This document shows, in pieces, positions 10,126 through 21,800 of a stretch of DNA of 64,000 nucleotides. The position numbers and the translations under genes were made by a program. The notes beneath the pieces are model-generated. The model was given only the letters and a program-made list of their open reading frames with translations. It was not told where the DNA came from and did no database searches. Numbering within the stretch: the first letter of the stretch is position 1; each line of letters starts with the position of its first letter. Source of the DNA: Polytrichum commune (taxonomy: Eukaryota > Streptophyta > Polytrichopsida > Polytrichales > Polytrichaceae); NCBI GenBank assembly GCA_950295325.1, contig OX485804.1, positions 3,658,001 through 3,722,000 of the forward strand, written 5' to 3'.

Positions 10126-11003
10126 AAAATTAAATACTTTGCCACCAAAATATGGCATGTTCTATATAGGAAGGGTTCAAAAGATAAGGGTGAAGGTTGG
10201 TACTAAGTGGGGCAATTGTTGGCAACTCATTGACTTGATGAAACGTGCAGTCCAGAACGGAAATAGAGAGACGCTCTTCCCAACTACTATGGCTTACCTC
10301 CATTGGTTAAAAAAACAGCTGGGTCTCAACAAATATAAGTATGTTGAGAGTGATTGTGTGTGGGTTGATGTGGATGCTATTCTCTCAACAGTGTCTCTAG
10401 TAACAATGAATCAACTAGCAAAATCTACACCTTAGATGAGGTAGATGCAAACTCATTGAATGAGTTCATTTCAAATAAAAAATAAAACCTGTTAAATTTG
10501 TACTATCTCACACATGTGGAGATATAATTTGGAGAAAGGGTTGAATGATCATTAGTATACCTTGAAATCTGTAGTAGCCATTTCAGTTCGATTACCCTCA
10601 TATCTCCCACATGTGTAAATGGTAGCCTAGCTAGTTTAGGTGGATTTTGCTTGCATGGCGTGGGATTTTCTACCAATGTGTAGGATTGGAAGATCAAGGC
10701 ATCAATTGTAGGGCTTCTGCAAACCTTGTAAATGTGACTTTGAGACACATGTGGCTGGCCTGTTCCCTAAGACCTCAAGGTTTCTAACTGTGTTATCCAA
10801 CACAACTTTCATTCGTTGGCTCGTGTTGCTTAATGACATGTAATTGCAATCTTTTGTTGTTATTGTTTAGTGTTTTGCTTTGCCCGGACTTCAGTGTGAC
10901 CCTGAACCCTAAACCCTAGTAAATGTTTGTTTCTCTTACTTTGTACACGTGCTTCTAACGAGAATTCTACTGTATCATACACTTTAAGGAATGGGGGCAA
11001 TCA
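10126..11003. other. Spacer with a 98-codon frame of unknown meaning
   Basis: Holds one frame at 10139-10435 (MPPKYGMFYIGRV...) with no recognised domain and no homologue here, and a short degenerate telomere-like tract at 10900-10919. I do not call a gene. Confidence 0.4.
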
Positions 11004-11229
11004 GGGGGGGGAAATTGCATATAAGTAATATAGGGTACCATAAAATCAACCATCCAAGAATTTATAATTACCAATAGGGTGCAAATAATCACAACAATTT
11101 ACCATTATTTCAAAAATTAGCATCCCTTATAATCCTTTCTCATAGGTAAATAGCCCCCATTTTAATAGATCATTATCGCAGGTGTATGCAAAATATACAA
11201 GGGAATGCCCCCCCCCCCCCCCCCCCCCC
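11004..11229. mobile_element. Small element bounded by G-run and C-run
   Basis: Eight G at the left end and about 22 C at the right end enclose about 190 bp of AT-rich DNA with AATATAGGGTACC and CAATAGGGTG motifs. The ends are complementary. Same architecture as the copies at 17750 and 26268. Confidence 0.6.
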
Positions 11230-11860
11230 GAGCTTAGGGAACATCAACTTGAATTCTAAAGGCACTGACTCACTTAAGAATTATTGGACAAGGATATCAT
11301 ATTGAGATTGGAAATTAGTAAACATATGATCACAGATCCTCAACATAGTTCACATGCCAACCCATACCCCATTGTATGCCAGACTATCTCTTCATATGTG
11401 AACGCTACATGAGGTATAACTTAGAGCCATGTCATGATGATGGATGAGTTCATCCATTGACCTTCTCATGTTAGCAACTTGTGATGCAACATTGTCATGG
11501 ATGATTGCTATATTGTCTACTGTGATATAGTGATAACGTACATGTTCATATTAAACGGTTTTGTTAATTCCCACTACATTCCCAAGGGTAAGATGCTTAA
11601 GCTCACTATTGGCAAGTGTCATGTGTTTCATTTTAATATTTAAGAGGAATACATCCTTAAGCATACTAATGGCATGTCATGTCAAGATTTTAATAAGTGC
11701 ACTCAAACACCCAGTGTCATGTGACGACACTTACGGTGTTGTTGTTAATCTGCAATATAACATAGCATACCCTTCAAAATAGGGGTTTCCATTACTGTGG
11801 GTTTTTCATCTGTATATTTGGATGAAAATCCAATGTAAGGCAACGAAAGTACAATAATAT
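11230..11860. other. Spacer, nothing recognised
   Basis: AT-rich DNA; a 73-codon frame at 11561-11782 has no domain or homologue. Confidence 0.5.
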
Positions 11861-11862
11861 TA

Positions 11863-12067
11863 CAGTGGGCCACACTAAAAATGAACAACAGGACTTAGAA
11901 TAATATAAGGTTTCAAAAATGGCAATGGACATCTTTAAAGTACTATAGGGTATGGAAGAATATGTAATTTGGAATTATATGAAATGCAAGGCTTTTTCTA
12001 TTAACCCAAGGTTGAAAATGCTAATGAAATAAATAACCCTAAACCCTAAACCCTAAACCCTAAACCC
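11863..12067 (-). mobile_element. G/C-run family element, inverted copy ending in telomere repeats
   Basis: Reverse orientation of the family at 17750 and 26268: GACATCTTTAAAGTACTATA and GCAAGGCTTTTTCTATTAAC match their reverse complements. It ends in four to five CCCTAAA units (12035-12067). Confidence 0.6.
12035..12067. repeat. Interstitial telomere repeat (CCCTAAA)
   Basis: Four and a half perfect plant-type units at the junction between two facing copies of the G/C-run element. Confidence 0.92.
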
Positions 12068-12184
12068 ATTAGTGTGGTAGTCCACTTAGTGTTGGACCTT
12101 ACTAGTTGCTCGCCATCTATTTGTGTCCTACTCATATGCAATTAGGAGTCTAGCAACAACTAATTCTCTTTTATCGCGCATCCA

Positions 12185-12372
12185 TGTGCAAACAACCACT
12201 ATTTTATATGGGGTTATTACTTTCAATTTTTTTCTTCACATGCTATGATTATGTAGTTTTCTTAGTCGGGTTAGTAGAAAAGGGCCTTGCATTAATTACA
12301 AATCCAAATAATCGATTTGTTCCATACCCTATAGTACTTTAATGATGCCCAGTGTCATTTTTGACACCCCAT
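12185..12372 (+). mobile_element. G/C-run family element, forward partial copy
   Basis: GCAAACAACCACTATTTTAT through CATACCCTATAGTACTTTAA matches 26300-26490 closely. With the reverse copy at 11863-12067 it makes a large inverted pair around telomere repeats. Confidence 0.6.
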
Positions 12373-15250
12373 ATTATATTTGCTTTAACATGGGCGGACG
12401 TTAAATACCCCCTCACGAACTTTTGGAGGTATCTAATCTGGGTTGGGGCAATCTTGTAGAGAAAATTTCTAAACCCGACCAAAAATTGCATTCTTGAAGG
12501 CCGCTTGACTACAAATCCCATATTGAGTGCACTAAAATCCGCTTGACTTACCATAAATAACTTATATTTGTCATTCTAATGATAGATTAGTGCAAGTGTT
12601 TATAAGAGAATAAGGTATAAATAAATGATATGTTATTTGGAATTAGACTCGTGGGACAATGTTATAGATGGGGTATATATTACTGAGAAAATCATAAGTT
12701 TCTGACTATAGCCTATCTGAATTATTTAATAATTTATCCTCATCACATATTGTATTATCTTTCAAATCACATAGTGTATAACCGTTACTTTTAAATAAAT
12801 ATAATTATATGATACTAATACTAATACTAATACTATTATGCAAATACTAATAATAACAATACTAATACTAATATTGAATTGAGTTTTTTAGTTCACCAAT
12901 TTATCATAAGGTGATATATATTATTGTGCCATATTACAAATGTTTGAACAATCACACATGTGCAAAATAAATGAATTATGAACAAAAAGATGTCTATGAC
13001 AACACTTCATAATTATATATTGCACACATTGATATCTTACAATATTTATCAAAATAACCATGTGAAATTCAAAGCCACATCATGGCCTTGGAAACATCTC
13101 ATGGGAGGTTGGAAAATAGGCTTAGAGCATCCAAGGCCACATCATTGCCCCTTGCCAACAAATTAATATTTATAAAATAACTATGAGGGAGAAAGTAGGT
13201 CTTACATGCCAACTCGGAGGTATTTCACTAAAGTAAGCTCCACCCGAGCTTCTCGATGGACTCATCCGATTTTTGTTACCGGATGACTTTACTTGAGTGC
13301 CACGAATCCCCGGCCATTTCAAGTGGGCTTGTACGGTTAAGGTATTTGTTGACTTTCATATTTACGGCCTCGAATGTCCTTCCCAAAGTGCACATCTAAG
13401 GGTACTCATGTAAGTATAACCATGCTATCACATAGAGCCTTATTATAACCTAACATAGTCAATCGCACACTCTCAAAATATTTTCGGTCATTGTAGGGTC
13501 GATAGTGCACATGGATTGACAACCTAAGTACCAAAGTACTAAATTTGAGCAACAACAAATCCCACATGGATGCAACATCTATGGCTACACGGTCCAAAAT
13601 TGAGCTTTTATATTCTCCTTAAAGGTGATTTCAAAAATACTTTATGGCAAGTCCACAAGTCATACCCATGGATTGGAGCATGACATTATGGAAAGGTTAC
13701 TTAAAGGTTACTCAAAGGTATTTGACCCCGATTTTAAAGAGTAGTTTAATAATCTCTAAATAGAAATCTCTAGTCCTATTGTTACCAATGCTTTCGACTT
13801 CCCCTCCCTTGGTCTCCCTCCCCTTAGTAGATGTTGTATTGAATCATCCCATGATACCTACCTATGGTGCAACAATTAGAGTTTATTGCATTGAGTACTG
13901 ACTGTTGTTTTGAGAGCTCACATGCTACATAACTAAATAAATTCATTTTTTATTTTAGCAATTAGTTAAAAAAGACAATTAGTTAACAATTAGTTAACAA
14001 AGATTATTTTTTTATTTTTTTATTTTTTTTCCCAAAGCGGGCCACGGGGGCTTATGAGTGGGGCTATGTGCGTACATGCACATGAAGGTTTTACAGGGGC
14101 ATGGGCATATGGTTTGCAAGGGTTAATGTATGTGGTTGGGTTCATGCAAGATATGAACCCAAAATGATTCATACGGACTGGTGTAATGGGTCAGGATGGC
14201 ACATGCCCAAACTAATAAGGTATGTGGGGCTCATTGATAGTTGTAGTTTGAGGAGGGAAACCTGACTAGGTTGGTATTCTAGCACATGGAAATTGATTTT
14301 CATTTGAGCGGAGAAACCTTGGTTTTTATATACATTGTTAGTGTGAACCATAATTTGTTGTATTTACATTGAGAGTTCATGATGCCATGTTCTTACTATT
14401 CAAACCTTGCCCAAAGTTTTCTTAATTTATGGAGATTTTGTTTTTCATTTTTCTAGCATCCCATGATTAAAAATCAATCAGTCTAGTCAATCAACAACTA
14501 AAGTGCGTCAGTACAAGGATGGCCACGTTTCAACTTGTGTTTTGGGCAACGAGCCGAATCTGCTACCCCCCCCCCCCCCCCAACCACCATTGCCACTCCA
14601 CATGGGAGTGCTCAGTCCAAAAGATGCTTGAAGATACCGGCAAAACCTTCACCAACGTCAGAGAACTCTATTTTGTTTCACCAAAACGATTGGTACATGA
14701 AAGTGTGCCCTAACTTGGGCTAGACTAATTTGGGGTCAATTCAACTAAATAGGGTTTCCAATAAACTTTGAAAAATAACCTCCTTACTACATACTAGTTT
14801 AAAGTTTCATTGTTGGATGAATGAGAGTAATATGCTCGTATGCGATAATCCCATTTCGTTGGCCAAAAAAACATTGATATGTATATAGGGCCTCACATTA
14901 GAAGCCCAAGCCCTTGAGGATGTAAATGCTATCACAAATTCCCCATGCGTAGGCAAAGCCTATCAATCCGAGGGCAAAGACAAGAAAACATGCTCACATA
15001 CAAGCACACCCAACATTCATCCAAAAACATTTTATTTAAAAATTCAATTGGTTTGACACCGTAATTAGCTTCAAAGTTACGGAATTAGTCTAAACCAAGG
15101 GGGTTTAGTTTTATATTTTTTGTCGGATCGATGAGAGGTACTCTTGAATGTGAGGTTTTTCTCCACATATGGAAGAGCACATCCTGAAAAGGGGAAGAAA
15201 TTTTTATTAGGAAAAATTGAGTATGTTTGCTCTATAATGTACATGAGTTT
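12373..15250. other. Spacer of module A, mostly featureless
   Basis: AT-rich DNA with ACTAAT microsatellite-like runs near 12815-12870 and a 16-C tract at 14566-14581. No supported genes. Confidence 0.55.
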
Positions 15251-15729
15251 GGGGGTGGTGGGGGGGGGGGCTCATTATAGGGCTTATTGCCTTCCTTTTG
15301 GAAGCCGGGCTATGTTGGGTGCAACTATCTATTTGGGGCATCCAAGTTTGGGAAGAGGGGGTTGACATTGCAACCATTGTATCTCATTGCATCTATTAAG
15401 GGGTTGTATGTGTTTGTTTTGTATTGTTGTTTCAATGTATGTGTTGTGGCATAAGGTTTAGGTTAAGGAGTATATGTCCTCTAGCTGCATTGGGAGTTCC
15501 AATCACACACGTGGTGTCCAAACTAAGTCTACCCAAACATGTGCATTATCCAAGGACATGTCAAATGATTGGAGTCGCGTTTTTCTACAGCCTTGTCGAT
15601 CGGTCAGCCTTAAGCCATCATTTCGACATGGGATCTCAAAACGGTCATCCAAAGGGCATAAGTGGTGGGCCCATAAGTATATAGCGTAAAACCTAGGAAG
15701 TGCAGCTAGAAATGTAGTGGACACATACC
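15251..15729. other. G-rich tract and spacer
   Basis: G-rich run at 15251-15270 may be the end of another small element, but its partner end was not found. The frames 15424-15684 and 15503-15814 overlap antisense and lack homologues. Confidence 0.4.
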
Positions 15730-15992
15730 GGGGGGGGGGGGGGGTTGTGATGTATTGGAGTAGAAATATACGTGCGAAAAATTGAGAGGGTATATGGGGA
15801 CGTAAAATGAACAAAATGATTTAGAATAATATAGGGTGTCAAAAATGGCGTTGGACATCTTTAAAGTACTATAGGGTTTGAAATAATAGGTAACTTGGAA
15901 ATATAAGTAATGCAAGGCCCTATCCTACTAACCCAGAGCTGAAAATGCTAAGGAAATAAATAACCTTAAACCCTAAACCCTAAACCCTAAAC
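15730..15992 (-). mobile_element. G/C-run family element, inverted, ending in telomere repeats
   Basis: Begins with about 15 G, then TTGGAGTAGAAATATACGTG, the reverse complement of the right end of the 17750 and 26268 copies. Internal GGACATCTTTAAAGTACTAT is shared. It ends in CCCTAAA repeats (15963-15992), as does the copy at 11863. Confidence 0.65.
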
Positions 15993-16086
15993 CGGTTTAT
16001 AAATGGATCAACATCTCTAGCGTAGTGCTATAAATTTGATGATTTCCCCAGTGTAAATAGGGCATTGACGCCCGAGTTGGCCACAT

Positions 16087-16296
16087 ATATATATATATAT
16101 GTATATATATATACATACATACATACATATAGACACACACACACATATTTGTGGCAAAGGAACTCTATGGTATGTTGCTACATGTCCAACATCATGATTG
16201 ATAAGAATGACAAGTGATGCTAAAAGTTGAAAAATGGGTTGTGCAAATCAAAGAGGTGCCATGAAAATGGACTCTCTCTCCCTCTCTCTCTCTCTC
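16087..16296. repeat. Microsatellites (AT, CATA, CA, CT)
   Basis: Runs of AT and CATA/CACA at about 16087-16145 and CT at about 16267-16296. Confidence 0.85.
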
Positions 16297-17749
16297 TTTG
16301 GTGGCATTTTGCATGTTTCAGTCAATACATGCAAATTCATTTTGTAACATGTGGCGCTTTCAAGTCAAAGATGGATTAACCCTAGGCTTGAGCTATTGGG
16401 AGAAGGGTCGAATTGTCAAATTGTGTATAATGCCATAGTAGGAGTCTAGGTAGGTATTGAGTCATCACATCCTATATCATACTATTAATGGGGGTGGGCG
16501 AGGCAAGGTTGTGGCAAGTTGACAAGGCTGGGCATGGTCACAAATCATTGGTGCTAAATTTGAGGTCACATGAGAAAGTTATTAAATGGGCATCTTGGAT
16601 AACTTAACTTGATAAAACCACCACAAGCCATTGTGAACCGTTGATGATGAGGTTGAGGTTGTTTGGGAAGAGTGTTCAACAATCATCTTGGATAACTTAA
16701 CTTGAAAAAACTGCCGTGAACCATCGGGGTTTAGGTTGAGTTTGAGGTTAAGGTTGAGATTGTTTGGGAAAGGTGGTCCACTTAACTTCATAATTATAAA
16801 TTCAAGGTTTTATGTTTTGATGTAATAATTCTCAATGGTCATCTTCGATAACTTAAGTACATGATTGTGACCTTAGGGTTTTGATGTTTAATGTTTCAAA
16901 GTCGTGAACAAAACCAAGAGGTTTATAAAGGAAAGTGACACATACTCCTTTGGTAAGATGAATCCACAAAAGTGCAAACTCAAATTCATGATTTAACAAA
17001 GCAATTTAGCGATAGGTTCTTCCAATTTCATTGGAAATATGAACCAAGTTCATTATTTAAACAACCAATTTCAGTACATGTTGTGAACAATTTCATGATT
17101 TGGTACCCATATTCAAAACTTCACAAAATCAATTTTAGGAAATGCATAACTCTATTTCACAAAGAACATTACATCATGTATAGGATTATCCTAGTAAACA
17201 AATTGCTCCCTATTCCGCACAACTATACACTACACTCCAAAAACGTTATGCGCTTTGCTCACGCTACCAACACTCTTCCCATAATCAAACCCCCAACTAC
17301 ACTACGTACACTCTCAAACCCATGAGATTATGCACTCCAACTATGTTGGGTATGAGTTGTTTGCTTTGATGTACAATAATCAAAGACCAAAGGAAAAATG
17401 ACATTGCTTGCTTCTAACTCCAAGGTAGTGTAATGAAGACCAAAGAAAATTTGACATCAAGGCTAGAGGCTTCCAAGTAAATACAAAACAATGAGAAGGC
17501 AAAGAATGCGAAATGAGGCGGCGAGAATTTGAGAAATAAAAAAACCATAAAGTGTGAACTTGATATGGAAGATTCACAAAGTTGATAAAGATAAATGTCC
17601 ACTATCATGAAATTGAGGTGTGCCACATGTCAAGTCGGTTAAGAAGAATGATCATGGGGATACAACAAAACATTTGCTCATGAAATACAACATTGGACAA
17701 TGGGGTGGAGCGAGGCAAGTTGACAAGGCTAGGAAAGTATAAGTATCTT
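16297..17749. other. Spacer of module A, nothing recognised
   Basis: A 117-codon frame at 16972-17325 has no domain. An imperfect pair ATCTTGGATAACTTAACTTG occurs at about 16590 and 16684. Confidence 0.45.
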
Positions 17750-18085
17750 GGGGGGGGGGGCAGTGTGTTAAAAAGTTAAGGATATAGGTGCGAACAACCA
17801 TTATTTTATAGGGGGGGTGTTACTTTCAATTCTCTTATTTTTCTCACAATGATGCTATCATTATGTAAATTTCTACTTTGGGTTAATAGAAAAATGGCTT
17901 GCATTACTTATAATTCCAAATTACCTATTATTCCATACCCTATAGGACTTTAAAGCTGTCGAGCATACTGGTTGATACCCTATATTACTCTTAACTCCAT
18001 TTATAATTTTTAGCCCCCATGTTTTTAAAATACCCTATCATTTGTTCGCACGTATATTGCTACTCCAACCAATGACTACCCCCCC
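17750..18085 (+). mobile_element. G/C-run MITE-like element, nearly full copy
   Basis: Eleven G, then CAGTGTGTTAAAAAGTTAAG; right end GCACGTATATTGCTACTCCA then a C-run. About 336 bp. The copy at 26268-26594 is collinear over its whole length. Non-coding, and its ends are complementary only through the G and C runs. Confidence 0.75.
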
Positions 18086-18730
18086 TCGAGAGAAGTATAT
18101 GAAACTATTCCGAAGTTGCAACACAATGGGCCACAATGCTAGTTGCTCTAAAAGGAGCAGGCTAGTGTTGAGCTTCAAACCTTGAATTTGGGTGCAATCA
18201 TATTCCCAAATTAGACTGCAATCATGAAAGATAATAGTAGCTTTGACCGGGTTATCCTTGCACCTTGCCCACAAAATAGGCATCCTATTCACAATTATAA
18301 AATATAAAGGAACTATAACTCTGGTGAGAGAATCCCATGTCGTTGTTAACTCTTGCGGATGAAACAATACCTAACCTTCATACTATTCATTTTGCAAGGG
18401 TGCCCATCATAAGTGGTGGACCTGTTATGTGTGCACATGTCCTTATGTAATTTTGGCATGAGTATGCTTGGTAGTGGTATGAGGTGTATGCAAAGGTTAT
18501 CCAATGATCATTGGTACCGCAAAGACTCTCCTTCGCCTTGTAACAAATTTTCACTCCATGTACATACGATGTAGAACCCCACTACCGAAGGTCATCATTA
18601 TTCAATATGAGGAAGGTTAGAACGTGATTAGCTAATAGCGATAGGAATTGGAGGGAATGACGTCTATGTACTTACGAATTTGGAGGGAATGCCTTGTACT
18701 TCCTCATGAGAAGTTGATGGCCATGCTCAC
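18086..18730. other. Upstream region of module A gene 2
   Basis: No gene seen. It ends at the promoter of gene 2. Confidence 0.5.
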
Positions 18731-18734
18731 GACC

Positions 18735-18742
18735 TATATAAA
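18735..18742 (+). promoter_or_regulatory. TATA box of module A gene 2
   Basis: TATATAAA lies 71 bp before the ATG at 18813, followed by a short CT-rich leader. Spacing suits a start site near 18765-18775. Confidence 0.6.
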
Positions 18743-18812
18743 GGCCACCATTTGGAGGGTCATTTCTTTCTCCTCATTTGAGTCCACCCCCCTTCACCCT
18801 TGAGGAGCAACC

Positions 18813-18842
18813 ATGGAGAGCGTGCCTCACATGAGTGAAGAG
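18813..18842 (+). CDS. Module A gene 2, putative first exon
   Basis: Encodes MESVPHMSEE and stops at a GTTGGT donor. Its 30 nt keep phase with the 19831 acceptor (GATGTTCAG). It sits at the right distance from the TATA box. Not backed by homology, because the module B N-terminus differs. Confidence 0.5.
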
Positions 18843-21800
18843 GTTGGTTTTATAACCCCAATGTGCATCCACTTTCCCACGGGTGCACCCGTGACAACAC
18901 TCTGGCCGTACCCCTCCTGTACGGCCAGTCTGCCACGGGTGTTCACCCGTGGGAGACTCTGGCACCCGGTTTGGGGCCCCCACGGGTGTTCACCCGTGGG
19001 AGACTCTGGCACCCGGTTTGGGGCCCCCACGGGTGTTCACCCGTGGGAGACTCTGGTACCGGGTTTGGGGCCCCCACGGGTGTTCACCCGTGGGAGCTTA
19101 TGGTTTTTATTTCGGTTATCCTAGCATATGTCAGAATAGAAGTTATCCATATGCTCATGTGTGTGACAAACTTTCTAGTAGTAGATGTCAGCATGGTAGC
19201 CTCCCACGGGTGAACACCCGTGGGAGAATCCGGCACCAGCATGGAAGCCCCCACGGGTGTTCACCCGTGGCAGTTCATGATTTGTATTTTAGTTCTCCCT
19301 ACATATGTGTGGTTATAAGATAGGCATGTATCATGTGTGTGACATACTCAATAGTTGTATATGCAATTATGCTTATTTGTAAATTTCCTGCTGAGTATGT
19401 GAAATATGTTGTCAATGGGTAATTGGTACATATTATTACGAGTTGGGAGTTTCGTGATGCATTATGATAAATGATGACGATGATATTCGTTAAACTGGAA
19501 TGTTGACACTATCCTGAATGGCAACTATTTCGCTAGCACTTGGGCCAGCAGATGTGACACCTACATGCATAGTAATAATTGTACACAAGTAAGTGTTAGG
19601 GGTGATAGTTTTGGTGTTTGGGCTTTGTGGAAACTGGTAATAAGGGTCATTCTCCCAATGGGGATATGATAAGTAACACATACTTCACTTGAGTTGTGTG
19701 AAGTGAGGTGTAAAGCTCACCCCTATATGAATGTAAATATTCTGTTGAGATGTCAATGTTGTCCCCCACGGGTGAACACCCGTGAGCTTCTGGTCAATGT
19801 GTGTTGACATACTTTGATATCGATGTTCAGATTCCACATTACATTGGACTGTCGAGGACGGACTTGAAGGGGAAGGCCGTTGTGCTCTTTGATGATGAGG
19901 GCCATGCTTTGTGTGATGGATTGATTTGCAACACAAATCCGTTGGATTGTGTTGACAATAGCATCCTAGGGGCTGAGGATGTTGGAGTTATTATCTTGAA
20001 CCCAACTGACAATGTTATTTCGCAAGATTGGGAGAATACGCTGCACCGATGGCCACTTTCACTCACCAAATTTGAAGGACATACATTAGCGGAAATATTG
20101 TTGGTCCATCATAATGCGACCCGCGAAGTTCAAAGTCATCGGCGCTTGCTTGGAAAACGCCAATACAACACTGTGAGGATGTGTGCACCTCGGCCACCTG
20201 GGAAGAAAATTTGGGGAGCCACTGAGGAGCATGCGCGGATGTTATCAGCGGTGGATTGTTGTTCCGAGCATTGTTGCCAGGTATTCCCAAGGCCTTTGTT
20301 GATGAGTATTCGGGAACACTACTTCGCATTGCCATTCAATGCTCGGAAGCTCATAGCCCTGTCGGTGTTCCAATCGATCCAGAAACATGAGCACAACGGA
20401 CGTGAAATGGTGCAGTTGGAAGGGAGAACAATATGCACTCGAGCATGGATGAACATCTATATGATATCAAGGGCACAATATAATAGGAACAAGGCTGAAA
20501 GCTTGATGGGGGTTAGATCTCGAGATCATGGAAATACAGGAACTAGAAAACCACGGGCGAATACAGTGCAAGCACGAGCCACCCTTGGAGTATTGGTTGA
20601 GGGTAGGGCGGACGCCATGCCCCATATGACTCGGACTCTTCCAACTGGTGAGAAGATAGGGACGGAGATGCTCCCTGTGGGAACAACGTGGTGCAACCTA
20701 TTGCAGGAAGTGAACAACTTGGACGGAGACCTAGGGTACACGCCTATCTCCACGTCCACCTTCAGCCGCCTACATCGACAACATTTCAAGCAGTATGTTA
20801 TAAAGAGCCCCGGCGACAACTTCTCGCGTTGTGGAACTTGTGCAGCATTCAAGGATTTGTTGCGAATACACACAAAGAACACAACTGGTCACTTGGCCAT
20901 CTCGAATGCTAGCCTTCGTCATCTAACATTGCAGGAGGCTCATAGAAACAGTTACTATAAAGATAGGATTTTGTCACAGTATGCTCCCAATGAGGTGCTT
21001 TGTATAATCCATGACAAAATGGATTATGGGAAAACGGCTCTTCCCGTCTTCGCGCACAAAAACAAACGTGTTGACAAATACGAGCGATTCCCCATATCCA
21101 TTGCGGGGATGATTGCACATGGTCACTCAGATGTGAATTATGCGCATTATGTCCTTGATATGTACCCATCCGATGCCAACTTCACTATCACCTCGATGAT
21201 GAAGTTGCTTTGTCAACTTGAGGTACAACCTGTTTGCTCTAGTAGACACATTCCGATTTCGTCCATAGGTGATCCTTTACACGACGCATTGGTGGTTGGT
21301 GTAGAGAAGTGTTCAGGAGTACTTCCCTTGCCACCGCCCGCAAGTATTCCTCCTACAGGTTTGCCACCCCTCCTCCTTGTTCAAATGGACAATTGTGCGA
21401 AGGACAACAAATCAAAATACAACATGTTGTTTTGGTCAGCTCTGACTGCAAAGGGAATTTTTCGGGAAGTCAAGGTGTCTTTCCTTATTGTTGGACATAC
21501 GCATGAGGATGTGGATGCAATGTTTGGGAGGTTTGGACAAAGGCTGAAGATTGAGGATTGCCATACACTCCCAGACCTCATGGCATCGTTCATGGCTGCT
21601 GGGGAACCCACTATTGTCCCGTCCTTAATCCACGAGGTTGCAGATTTCAAGGAATGGGTGAAGGGATACTACAATGAGTATGGTCAAGATCGACTTATTG
21701 GGCATTCCAAGGCGCACCAATTCCGTTTTTATGTAGATCCTCAAGGAGTGCCATTGATGCAGTACAAAGTGTATTGTACAGATCCAAGTTGGGTGCCTGA

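Larger units (their letters stand above)
18843..19830 (+). other. First intron of module A gene 2, packed with family A palindromes
   Basis: 988-nt intron with eight family A copies (one shortened) and a separate 9-bp-stem hairpin. Frames crossing it are repeats of GTRFGAPTGVHPWE-type peptides and are not genes. Confidence 0.55.

Noticed and set aside
10139-10435. 98-codon plausible-looking frame
   Set aside because: Next to a small mobile element, with no homologue or domain in the window; kept only as a note.
12035-12067. Chromosome end
   Set aside because: Only four to five telomere units, with normal sequence on both sides; interstitial.
6360-19271. CRISPR-like look of evenly spaced repeats with short spacers
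   Set aside because: The spacers within an array are nearly identical, the repeats are palindromic and lie in introns of eukaryotic genes; no cas-like genes.
18813-19323. Several overlapping 100- to 124-codon frames on both strands
   Set aside because: Products of the 47-bp repeat array, whose peptides repeat with the array. Only the first ten codons from 18813 are kept, as an exon.
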